Shown here piece by piece: positions 9,648 to 19,219 of a stretch of 64,000 nt of DNA. Position 1 is the first letter of the stretch. Each line of letters starts with the position of its first letter. The position numbers and the translations under genes are program-made. The DNA is from Inia geoffrensis (lineage: Eukaryota > Chordata > Mammalia > Artiodactyla > Iniidae), in assembly GCA_036417435.1 (NCBI GenBank), contig CM070901.1:11010001-11074000 (forward strand), written 5' to 3'. The notes beneath the pieces were generated by a model. That model had not been told where the DNA came from, searched no databases, and was given only the letters and a program-made list of their open reading frames with translations.

Positions 9648-12497
9648 TTAGGATAGCAGCCAAGACAGTGGTGTAGACGGACCCTAAGGTCACCTCTTCT
9701 CACGAGCACACAAAAATCGCAACAATCTGCAGAACCACCGTCACTGAAAAAGACTGAAACCTACCAGAAAAGATCCTCTGCAGCTAAAGACATAAAGATG
9801 GAACCACAATGAGACTGGTAGGAGGGGTAGACTTGCGATATAATCAAATCCCGTACACTCTGTGTGGGCGACCCACAAACAGGAGAATAATTGTACTGCG
9901 TAGGCTCTTCCACAGGAGTGAGAGTTTTGAGCCCTTATGTAAGGCTCCTCAACCCAGGGGTCCAGCACCAGGAAGAGGAGCCCCAGAGCACTTGGCTTCA
10001 AAGGTGAATATTTCAATATCCCCAAATCAATCAATGTGATACACCACATTAACAAGCTGAAGAATAAAAAACATATGATCATCTCAATAGATACAGAAAA
10101 AGATTTTGATAAAATTCAACATTCATTTATGAAAAAATCTTTTCAGGAAGTGGTAACAGAGGGAAGATACCTGAACATAATAAAGGCCATATATGACAAA
10201 CCCACAGCTAACATCACATGCAACAGTGAAAAGCTGAAAGCATTTCCTCTAAGATCAGGAACACGACAAGCATGCACATTCTTGCCAGTCTTATTCCACA
10301 TAGTTTTGGAAGTCCTAGCCATGGTAATCAGAGAGGAAAAAGAAATAAAAGGGGGAAAAAAAGAAATAAAGGAGGGAAAAAAAAGAAATAAAAGAGATCC
10401 AAATTGGAAAAGAAGCAAAACTGTCAGTGTTTGCAGATGACATGCTGCTATACATAGAAAATCCTAAATACACCACCAGAAAACTACTAGAGCTCATCAG
10501 TGAATTTGGTAAAGTTATTGGATACAAAATTAATATATAGAAATCTGTTGCATTTCCATATACTAACAACAAAATATCAGAAATAGAAATTAGGGAAACA
10601 ATCCCATTTACCATTGTGTCAAAACAATAAAATACCTCAAAATAAACCTACCTAAGGCAGCAAAAGACCTGTATTCCAAAAACTTTAAGACACTGATGAA
10701 AGAAATTGAAGACCACACAAACAGATGGAAAGATATACTGTTTTCTTGGATTGGAAGAACCAATATTGTCAAAATGACCAAACTATCCAAGGCAATCTAC
10801 AGATTCAATGTAATCCCTATCCAATTACCAATGGCATTTTTTCACAGAACTACAATAAAAAATTTTTTAATTTGTATGGAAATACAAAAGACCTCAAATA
10901 AACAAAACAATCTTGAGAGAGAATAATGGAATTCAAGGAATTATGCACCCTGACTTCAAACTATACTACAAAGCTATAGTAATCAAAACAGTATGGTACT
11001 GGCACAAAAACAGACATATACATCAATGGAATAGTGTAGAAAGCCCAGAAATAAACCCACGCACTTATGGTCAATTAATCTATGACAATGGAGGCAAGCA
11101 TATACAAGGGAGATAAGACAGTCTCTTCAATAAGTGGTGCTGGGAAAATTGAAGAGCTACATGTTAAAGCATGAAATTAGAACACTCCCTAATACCATAT
11201 AAAAAATAAACTCAAAATGCATTAAAGACCTAAATGTAAGTCTGGATACTATAAAACTCCTAGGGGTAAATATAGGCAGAACACTCTTTGACATAAATCT
11301 CAGCAATATTTTTTTGCAGCTTCCTTTTAGAGTAATGGGAATATAACTAAACAAATGGGACCTAATTAAACTTAAAAGCTTTTGCACAGCAAAGGAAACC
11401 ATAAACGAGACAAAAAGACAACCTACACACTGAGAGAAAGTATTTGCAAATGATGCAACTGACAAGGGCTTAATTCCCAAAATATACAAACAGCCCATAC
11501 AGCTCAATATCAAAAAAACAAACGACTCAATCAAAAAATGGGCAGAAGACCTAAATAGACATTTCTCCAAAGAAAACATACAGATGGCCAAGAAGCACAT
11601 GAAAAGATGCTCAACACTGCTAATTATTTGAGAAATGCAAATCAAAACTACAATATAGTATCACCTCAGACCAATCAGGATGGCTATCATTAGAAAGTCT
11701 ACAGATAATGAATGTTGGAGAGGGTGTGGAGAAAAGGGACCCTCCTACACTGTTAGTGGAAATGTAAATTGGTGCAGCCACTATGGGAAATAGTATGGAG
11801 GTTCCCCAAAATCTAAAAATAGAGTTGATGTATGATCCAGCAATCCCACTCCTGGGCATATATCCAGACAAAACTATAAATCATAAAGATACATGCACCC
11901 CAATGTTCATAGCAGCAGCATTTACAATAACCAAGACATGGAAACAACCTGAATGTCCATCAACAGATGAATGGATAAAGAATATGTGGTATATATATAC
12001 AATGGAATAATACTCAGCCACAGAAAAGGATGAAATAATGCCATTTGCAGCAACATAGATGGACCTAGAGATTATCATACTAAGTGAAGTAAGCCAAAGA
12101 CAAATATCATATGATATCACTTATATGTGGAATCTAAAAAAACAAGATACAAATGAACTTATTTACAAAACAGAAATAGACCCACAGTCAGTTACCAAAG
12201 CGGAAGGGAGGTAGGGATAAATTAGGAGTTTGGGATTAACAGATACATACTACTATGTATAAAATATGTAACCAACAAGGACCTACTATATAGCACAAGG
12301 AACTAAACTCAGCTATACTCAGTATTTTGTAATAATCTACAAGGGAAAAGAATCTGAAAAAGAATATATATGTATGTGTGTGTCTGTGTGTGTGTGTATA
12401 TTATATATATATATATATATATATAATTGAATCAGTGTACTATACACCTGAAACTAACATTACATTGTAAATCAACTATAATAAAAATTTTTTTAAT
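9648..12497 (+). mobile_element. Older L1 (copy B): 5' leader joined to RT region, then 3' UTR
   Basis: About 9648-10005 matches the start of an L1 5' leader (the segment with GACCCACAAACAGGAGAATAA and the proline/glycine-rich frame). From about 10006 the sequence jumps to the middle of ORF2 (CAAATCAATCAATGTGATAC), omitting the rest of the leader, all of ORF1 and the ORF2 endonuclease. ORF2 then runs, with many frameshifts, through the FADDM box near 10432 and the C-terminal region to about 12005. The 3' UTR is an older type ending in CTGAAACTAACATTACATTG. A TG/TA microsatellite has grown inside the 3' UTR at 12371-12425. I did not find its target duplication. Confidence 0.85.
10036..10440 (+). 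pseudogene. L1 ORF2 fragment: RT with a local repeat expansion
   Basis: This 134-residue frame reads as L1 RT from the [12 protein letters not shown] motif (the motif A region) to just before the FADDM box, where the frame slips. Between 10338 and 10395 a purine-rich unit of the type GAAATAAAAGGGGGAAAAAA is repeated about three times, inserting extra Lys/Gly/Glu residues absent from the sister copies. A methionine codon opens the frame here only by chance; the true ORF2 start is deleted. Confidence 0.85.
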
Positions 12498-12812
12498 GAT
12501 ACAAATGAACTTATTTATAAAACAGAAATAGACTCACAGACATAGAAAACAGTGTTTACCAAAAGGGATGCTGTGGTGAGGGAGGGAGATAAATTAAGTT
12601 TGGGATAAACATATACACATTACTATATATAAAATAGGTAAACAACAAGGACCTACTATATAGCACAGGGAACTATACTTAGTGTATCATAATAGTCTAT
12701 AATGGAAAAGAATCCAAAAAAGAATAAATGTATATGTATTACTGAATCACTTTGCTGTACACTTGAAACAAACATTGCATTGTAAATTAACTATATTTAA
12801 ATTTTAAAAAAG
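12498..12812 (+). mobile_element. Second, tandem copy of the L1 3' UTR
   Basis: From GATACAAATGAACTTATTTA at 12498 the sequence repeats the 3' UTR that starts at 12146, with substitutions and small gaps and a period of about 352 bp. It ends in an A-rich tail near 12812. It could be a separate, strongly truncated L1 inserted in the tail of the first, or a tandem duplication. The two copies differ enough to be old. Confidence 0.85.
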
Positions 12813-12999
12813 AAATGGAAATTTAAAAATTGCATTTGGAATGAACACTCCAAAAATAATTAAAAATTTAAAAATATAAATTATATGTATCTTCTATTAT
12901 AAATGTCAAGAGGACAGATATGCATAAATATCACCCAATTGTCTATATGAGACTACCCATTGGACTGAGTACATTTTCACATGGTATCTATGAGAAGTA

Positions 13000-13001
<2 letters not shown>

Positions 13002-13038
<37 letters not shown>
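13002..13038. repeat. (TG)n microsatellite
   Basis: An uninterrupted run of 18 TG dinucleotides, probably polymorphic in length. Confidence 0.97.
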
Positions 13039-13039
<1 letters not shown>

Positions 13040-13149
13040 CACTGAGAAAAGTTTGAGAGATTTATTACAGATGGGTCAAAATTAGAAACTACAGAACAAG
13101 GCTACCAATGTGCTCTTTTATATTAATATTATACTTGTAAAATTGTGTA

Positions 13150-13600
13150 AAAAATATAATGACATCACATTAGCTGAATTTCAGGAAAGGTGCCCTCCAG
13201 AACTTTCCAGAAATCTGACCACTAGGGTGCAGTGGAAGTGTCTAACCTATGGCATCCTGGTCAGAAAGCGCACAAACAAGAGCCAAGGGAAGCTGTGGCC
13301 AAAGGGTACTTCTGTTATGTGCTCCAGGGTCTAGACACGGGAGAAGCTCTGAGCCTGGCAGGAGCTTGGTGCTAGAGAAAACTGAAGGAACTGAGCCCTG
13401 GGGGGGCCGCATGTCTGCAGGAATAGGATGCTGGAGAACAGGTTCATTGCTGCAAGAGCCTGCCAGATGAGCACACCAGAACCAGAAAGCCATCCTTTCT
13501 CCTCCTGCAATATCTTTAACACGCCCTCTACTGACTAAAGTTAACATCATGCCAGCAGCAAAGAAAAAATATTTCAAGGAGCCATATCCATTTTCATAGT
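13150..13600 (+). repeat. Unclassified dispersed repeat, copy 1
   Basis: A more GC-rich block in AT-rich surroundings. Its right part (about 13460-13600) aligns with 59120-59250: both carry the phrases GCCCTCTACTG and TGCCAGCAG and the same CCAGAACCAG/CCAGCACCAG start. The phrase CCAAGGGAAGC also matches upstream (13282 and about 59012). Open frames of 149 and 73 codons cross it on opposite strands but resemble no protein I know. It may be the 5' region of an old L1 or an LTR remnant. Confidence 0.6.
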
Positions 13601-13666
13601 GAAGGAAGGAAGGAAAGGAAGGAAGGAAGGGAGGGAGGGAGGGAGGGAGAGAGGGAGGAGAAAAGT
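13601..13666. repeat. (GGAA)n/(GGGA)n purine microsatellite
   Basis: Runs of GGAA pass into GGGA, all purines on the plus strand. A further G-rich stretch follows to 13680. Confidence 0.95.
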
Positions 13667-13689
13667 GAGGGGGGGCAGGAGAAAGGCAC

Positions 13690-15339
13690 ATAAAAGATCC
13701 CCACTTTTTAGATCACATTTCAATTTCTTTCTTTGATTTCCCTTCATAGTCAAATTATGAGCCCTAAAAAGAAACCATTCTCACTGTTTACAGAATGATC
13801 TCACCTTAGATTGGATTAGTATTGGTTGATAAGTTTTTGGTTCAACTGCATGTGTGTATGTGTGTGTGCTTGTGAACATGTCATACATTATTCTTTCAGT
13901 CAAAATCAAAAAGTAAGTTTGAAAGCCACAGTTGAAGGTAATCGTCTTCAAGGAATCAAATAACAGATAAACCCTCTTGGATGTGTACATTGTGGTCATT
14001 TTAAATACTACTATTTTTTAGTCATATCTATTACATCTGATTTTACTAATCTTTACTTCTTTTGGTTGTTGATTAGGTTAACTCATGAAAAAAATTCACT
14101 GCTTATTGTTGAACAATATTTTTTGACACATATATTAAACAACCATTAGCAAATGAATAATCAAATGTAAAAGAGTAAAAGCTTATGTATAAACAAACAA
14201 TGAAGAAAATATAAAAACTTTATATTGGGGCTACAAAACAGATACTTCTAGTTGATGTAAGTATTCACATACAGATTCACAAATGGCTGCTAGATTATTC
14301 ATACTATGTTTTTAAATTTTTCTATTAATTTTTTTTCTTTTGAAATTGCAATAAATGTATTTTTGTAAAGCCGGGTTTAGGAGAAAAATGCTTAGACTCT
14401 TTGATAATACAAGATAATTTAAAGTGGCCTGCCCTTCATATTACATTCCAAAGCTTCTTATGAATCCTAGAAATGGAAATGTCTTTTACAAATTTACATG
14501 GGGTTTCCTCAATAAAAGTTGTTTATTAATATCAACTGAATGAAAAAAAATCATGCAAACTTGAATTTTGGAATATTTAGAGCTGAATGCTACCTGGTTA
14601 TTTGTAAACCAATGCAATAATTTAAAGTAGAACTACTTAATGCTATCAAGTTGGAAACTCTAGAAGATCTCTCTGAATTAGTATATAAGCAGGGTTCATA
14701 GTTAAATTACTAAATTTTGCATATTTTAATAGGTCTATCTAAAGATAGTTTTTTAAATGTTTAGGTCAAATTCATAGAGAAGTTCAATATGAAACAGTCA
14801 CGGTTGGACGTGAAGATGCATCTGAAAGGGAAGTGTATATTGAATTGTGACATGGAGCCCTGACTGGTTTCATGATCAAAAGTTGCCGAGAGCAGAGAGA
14901 GAGCTAAGTATTAACTAAAACTGTCAGATGAATATGAGATAAAAAGAAATGAGATTCTATAAAATAACCAAGAGGGCCTGCATTTTTTGACAAGTGTGTC
15001 AATATTATTTCTTCATAAACAAGGCAATCGATTCCTCTAGAAAATTTAATAAACAAATATATCTTGTAAAAATACCTTTTTTCACAGATTTTTCAAAAAA
15101 GTCATACTTAACACTATCTAAATTACAGAAATTCTGAATTAGGAGGAAAGACCTTAATGGCAAAATAACATATAGAAAAGATACAAATTTATATTTATAG
15201 ATATATGTTACATAAATGCAGTCTACGTAAGTATATAGACAGAAGGTATTAAATATATATGATAATTTATAATATCCAACATAAGCATGATAGGTTACTG
15301 ATATAAATTATCTAGCACCCATGGCTAAGTTTTGCTAAG
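13690..15339. other. Intergenic AT-rich DNA, no gene seen
   Basis: I recognise no gene and no clear repeat. A short TG-rich stretch lies at 13852-13868. Confidence 0.5.
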
Positions 15340-15413
15340 AAGAGCAGCAGTGCTTTATATTAATTAAGTAATTCTATCCTCATGACAGTTGTCTGAGGCT
15401 GCTGCTATTATGT
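15340..15413 (-). mobile_element. Left half of a MIR SINE split by a retrovirus
   Basis: The stretch with CTATCCTCATGACAGTTGTCTGAGG up to CTATTATGT resembles the inverted MIR consensus. The element resumes at 17531 with TCCATCTTACAGGTGAGGAAA, the next part of the same consensus. The four bases before the retrovirus (ATGT) and after it (GTGT) look like its target duplication with one change. Confidence 0.65.
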
Positions 15414-15826
15414 TGTCAAATGACAAAACCAAAAAAAAATTTAGTGATAAGTTTGATGCCCTTTATTCAAGGGAAAACAATTCAGGGTTTGGGGCAGTAT
15501 TTTGCCCCACAGCAGTGAAGCGCTCTTCCCAAGGAAATTTGGGCAAGAGTAAGTTTTGTAGAACATTGGAGAAGGCAACACAGAAATAGGACATGAATAG
15601 CTAGGAGGTCTGGAATTTCCTATAAGGCTAGCAGGTCCTCTTTTCTAAGATGAGGTGAGATGGCTAAAGCTGAATTTCAGGATTGTGATTGGTGTGTGTT
15701 AGGGTTCCTTGACAGTGAGGTGTTTCCTATGAGTGCAGGCTGACTTAGGTTTAGATTTGTGATGTGGGCCAGGCCCCTAGGATGGCCTCCATATTTTGGG
15801 TGCTGATATATGAATTAATTTTATCA
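15414..15826 (-). mobile_element. Endogenous retrovirus LTR, minus orientation
   Basis: Reading on the minus strand, this LTR begins TGATAAAATTAATTC and ends TGTCATTTGACA, with an AATAAA poly(A) signal (plus-strand TTTATTC near 15463) about 50 bases before its end. It aligns over its whole length with 17135-17530, which is in the opposite orientation. On its U3 side it is followed (minus-strand upstream) by a polypurine tract and the envelope remnant, so it is the 3' LTR of a minus-strand provirus. Confidence 0.9.
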
Positions 15827-15832
15827 ATAACC

Positions 15833-15840
<8 letters not shown>

Positions 15841-15873
<33 letters not shown>

Positions 15874-16063
15874 GGTACGCGGGCCTCCCACCGCTGTGGC
15901 CTCTTCCGCCGCGGAGCACAGGCTCCGGACGCGCAGGCTCAACAGCCATGGCCCACGGGCCCAGCCGCTCCGCGGCATGTGGGATCCTCCAGACCGGGCA
16001 CGAACCCGTGTCCCCCGCATCGGCAGGCGGACTCCCAACCACTGCGCCACCAGGGAAGCCCCC
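15841..16063 (-). mobile_element. CHR-2-like tRNA-derived SINE (copy 1)
   Basis: Inverted SINE: the T-run at 15841-15871 is the tail, and CCAGGGAAGCCC at 16050-16061 is the head. The pol III B box (GGTTCG type) and A box (TGGCGCAGTGG) of the tRNA-like part are readable on the minus strand. The direct repeat TATCAATA plus a C run flanks it (from 15822 and 16064). The insertion point is the junction between the retroviral polypurine tract and LTR. The body is close to other copies, so it is fairly young. Confidence 0.95.
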
Positions 16064-16065
16064 TA

Positions 16066-17134
16066 TCAATACCCCCTTTTGATCAAACTCTCAGTTGTAC
16101 TAAGAGTTCTGACCAAAGTTTCAGGTATTAGCGTCTCTCTGAACTTCCACTTTTTGCTGATTTTGGAGTGAGTTTGGGTCTCTAACTGAAATTTGTAGGC
16201 TAGGGTGTAAAAGTCCCTTAGTTGGCCATTTTCTTTATCCCATATTTGGTGTTCCAGGTGAGGGGAGATCGTTTGTCTGGTTGCCAGCTGCTCCAGGCAT
16301 GCATTTAAAGCTTCTGAAACAACACAGTGCACCAGGTAGACGATTAGAATGACTGTAAGCAGGATAATACCAAACATTTGGAGGGTGCTCTGAAGCCATG
16401 GTCCCCAGGACTCAAACCAACTTAAGTAGATCAAAGGAACCTTGTTTAAGGAGTCACTTTCTGAAGCCAAGTGATCAGTGATTTTAGGTAGCTGAGTCCC
16501 TACTTCCCCAGAAGTATTAATCCAAGTGCAGCAAGTAATGTTGACCACAACACAGACACATGCTAGCCCAGTGAAAAGATAATTGACAGCCATCTTATTA
16601 TCAAAGAACATCTTTGACCAGAGAGTCTAGGGATTTTTGTTGGAAAGCTTTTGCTTCAGCAGTAGATTCTGCAATATCTTCAAGATTTAAGGAGAGTTTC
16701 CTGATCCTAGCCTCATTTATACTTACTCCTAGCCAAGGAAGTATATCTGCCAGGAGAGGCAAATTTTGAATCATGAATGTCTTCTGGTAATTCCCGCTTC
16801 AGTCTGTACTGTAAGATGAGAAGTGCAGCCCAACGTGAAGCCTTAGGTTGGTTGTGGCTAGTCAGGGACCTAACTGGGTCGCTCAGACGATAGCTTCCCA
16901 CTATTTTTAGTCTATTTAAACATGGAGTTGCCCATGCATGAGGAGGTGCTGTTCCTTCACAGTAAACCTGGGAGGAGCCCAGGCAGAGCTGCCAAATGAA
17001 GTATTCCCATGGTGATGGCTACCTGAATTGTGATCGGCCAAGGCTCCAAATTGGAAAGATTATAGCCCTGGAGACCAATAAGATTTAGGGGTCTGCAGAC
17101 CACACAGAGAGTATCGTTCTGATTTCTCTTTAAC
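16066..17134 (-). pseudogene. env: Endogenous retrovirus envelope remnant (class I type)
   Basis: The minus strand encodes the end of a retroviral envelope. The longest open frame, 181 residues (16611 to 16066), carries the CX6CC motif of gammaretrovirus-like transmembrane subunits (C20, C27, C28), two potential N-glycosylation sites (N24, N32) and a hydrophobic membrane anchor at about residues 79-98. The frame runs on through the polypurine tract and stops at the first bases of the LTR. Upstream on the same strand (to about 16740) is the helical segment that normally precedes CX6CC, but in another frame; further up to 17134 is a decayed surface-subunit piece with stops. There is no gag or pol. 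The gene is broken by at least one frameshift just before the 181-residue frame and by stops, so no functional envelope is predicted. Confidence 0.85.
16073..16083 (-). other. Retroviral polypurine tract
   Basis: On the minus strand AAAAGGGGGT lies directly before the LTR start (TGATAAAA). This is where plus-strand DNA synthesis is primed in retroviruses. The SINE at 15841-16063 now separates it from the LTR body, with part of the boundary duplicated as target site. Confidence 0.75.
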
Positions 17135-17530
17135 TGATAAAGTTAACTTGTATATTGGGACCCACAAAATAGAATCTGCCCCAGTGGTCTGGCCCATGTC
17201 ACAAATCTAAACCTAAGTCAGCCTGCACTTATGGAAAATACCCCAGAAACCTAACACCAATCATGATCTTCCAACTCAGCTTTAGCCAGCTAACCTCCTC
17301 TGAAAAAATAGGACCACCTAGCTTTATAGGAAATTCCCAGCCTCCTAGCCAATCATGCCCTGTTTCTGCGTTGCCTCTTCTAACTTTCTACAAAACTCGT
17401 TCTTGCCCAAACTCCTAGGAAGAGAGCTTCACTACTGTGAGGGAATGTACTCCTGATTCAATGGATTGTTTTCCCTTGAATAAAGGACATCAAACTAGTT
17501 ACTAAATTGTTTTAGTTCTGTCATTTGACA
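17135..17530 (+). mobile_element. Endogenous retrovirus LTR, plus orientation (inverted partner)
   Basis: Begins TGATAAAGTTAACTT, carries AATAAA near 17480 and ends TGTCATTTGACA at 17530. It is the same LTR family as 15414-15826 but in the opposite orientation. It joins host MIR sequence directly at its U5 end. At its U3 end it abuts the minus-strand envelope remnant at 17134/17135, with no polypurine tract. A separate solo-LTR insertion is unlikely, since the bases flanking it (TAAC and GTGT) do not match. Confidence 0.9.
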
Positions 17531-17625
17531 GTGTCCATCTTACAGGTGAGGAAAGCATGTTTTGTTGAGATTATATAGCTACTGAGATGCACAGGAGGGA
17601 TTATAACCCATTCTGATCTGTAACA
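17531..17625 (-). mobile_element. Right half of the split MIR SINE
   Basis: TCCATCTTACAGGTGAGGAAAG followed by a CTACTGAGATG segment and a region resembling the inverted MIR core; it continues the element interrupted at 15413. Confidence 0.7.
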
Positions 17626-18330
17626 TATAAACTGACTTCAGTATTCCAGCTGGGAAAAGGACATTTGGGTATAAACCATAAAGCAAGCATTAATTACATA
17701 CCTGTGTCTCTAGTTGTAGTAATTCCTAATATTTACTAAATTTTAAGAGTCACAAATTAACAATTAGAGTAAATATGCCTGCAATTCATTATGCATATAG
17801 TTGCTCTTATCAGGTAAAATCATGAGACTATAAACTGCCACAGAAATTATTTCCATAAAAACATCTTCAAAATTCATGCAATACCGTTATGTATCAAATA
17901 GGTTAAATTGTAATCTGTGAAAATTGTTAATGATAGTAAGGGAAATAATGTTATGGTTGTTTTTCCTCTAATATACCTCAAGAAAAGTATAGCCTTTAAA
18001 GAAGAGTGCACTGAATATTTTTTATATTAACCTGACAATTTATCTCTCTCACACATTGTTAATTTAGTTTAGTTTTCAATTTCCATTTAAGCTAATCTTT
18101 GTTTTTAAAAATGGTATGTTAAAAAAATTAGTGTCATGACAAAAATTGAGAATTTCTCTAATTTCTGTGATCTGAAAGTTTTAGGTCATGCTAAATAAAA
18201 TAATGGATGCAATAAAACAATTGCTTTTGTTTCTAGCCTCTTGCAAATCAAGGAAAGACAAATATCCATTTAAAGTGGAAAATTCTCAGTTTCTAAACAA
18301 AATATATAACCTTTATTTTTTTTCTCTTTT
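17626..18330. other. AT-rich spacer, no gene seen
   Basis: No gene or repeat recognised. Confidence 0.5.
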
Positions 18331-18340
18331 CAACTTAACA

Positions 18341-18549
18341 TGTTTTTTTTGTTTTTTGCGGTACACGGGCCTCTCACTGTTGTGGCCTCTCCCGTTGCGG
18401 AGCACAGGCTCCGGACGCACAGGCTCAGCGGCCATAGGTCACGGGCCCAGCCGCTCCACGGCATGTGGGATCTTCCCGGACCAGGGCACGAACCCGTGTC
18501 CCCTGCATTGGCAGGCGGACTCTCAACCACTGCGCGACCAGGGAAGCCC
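18341..18549 (-). mobile_element. CHR-2-like SINE (copy 2)
   Basis: Inverted copy with a short T-rich tail (18341-18358) and head at about 18549. A short direct repeat CAACTTA at 18331-18337 and 18549-18555 is a plausible target duplication. Confidence 0.93.
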
Positions 18550-18550
18550 A

Positions 18551-19219
18551 ACTTATGTCTTTTATGATTAATATTTTTTTAATAACCTGAAGCATTGTGC
18601 AAGTGAAGCAATGGTGAACGTTTACAAAAGGCCTTCATAGCAGCAGGATATCTCATGTATTTCATGTTGTTACATTTAAAACCTGACTCTCTTATCTAAT
18701 CACATTTAAGGTGCCAGAAAAATATAGGCAAACAACTCTTGAGACATTCCCTTAATTGTTTTCTTGTGGTGGTGTGCAAAATGCTGAAAATAATTGCAAA
18801 CAAATTGTATCTGTCTGAGCAAAAGAAACAATCTGTATGCACTTAAAGACAGCAATTAAAGACTAATTATTTCCATTAGAAACAAATATATGTACGTGGC
18901 CATCTTGGGTAATGAATTTGGCCAGTTCATATGACATTTTATAGCTACCAAACAAAGGGAAGAATTTATGTACAAAATTTTCACTTACATTCACCAGGGA
19001 ATATAATGTCGCATATAATCCTTAATAGAAAACAATATAAAAAATCATTTTCAACCTCGTTAAAAATCACAAATGCAATTTAAAATATTACTTTTCCATT
19101 TATAATTGGTAACTTTTAAAAATAATAATACCCCGGGCAGTGACATAATATTATATATTTCTGGTTGCAACTCATACATCTTTATTTATTTTTAGAAAGT
19201 ATTTTAATGATAGGTATCA
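18551..19219. other. AT-rich spacer, no gene seen
   Basis: No gene or repeat recognised. Confidence 0.5.

Noticed and set aside
13242..13691. 149-codon minus-strand frame as a gene
   Set aside because: Its start lies in a GGAA/GGGA microsatellite that translates to Pro/Ser/Phe repeats, and the rest is the dispersed repeat.
13800..13850. Mariner-like inverted terminal repeat
   Set aside because: GGTTGATAAGTTTTTGGTTCAA is only loosely similar and there is no matching inverted partner nearby.
17135..17530. Independent solo-LTR insertion rather than part of the inverted provirus
   Set aside because: The bases flanking it do not match each other, while the outer flanks of the whole 15414-17530 unit do nearly match and the host MIR is continuous across it.
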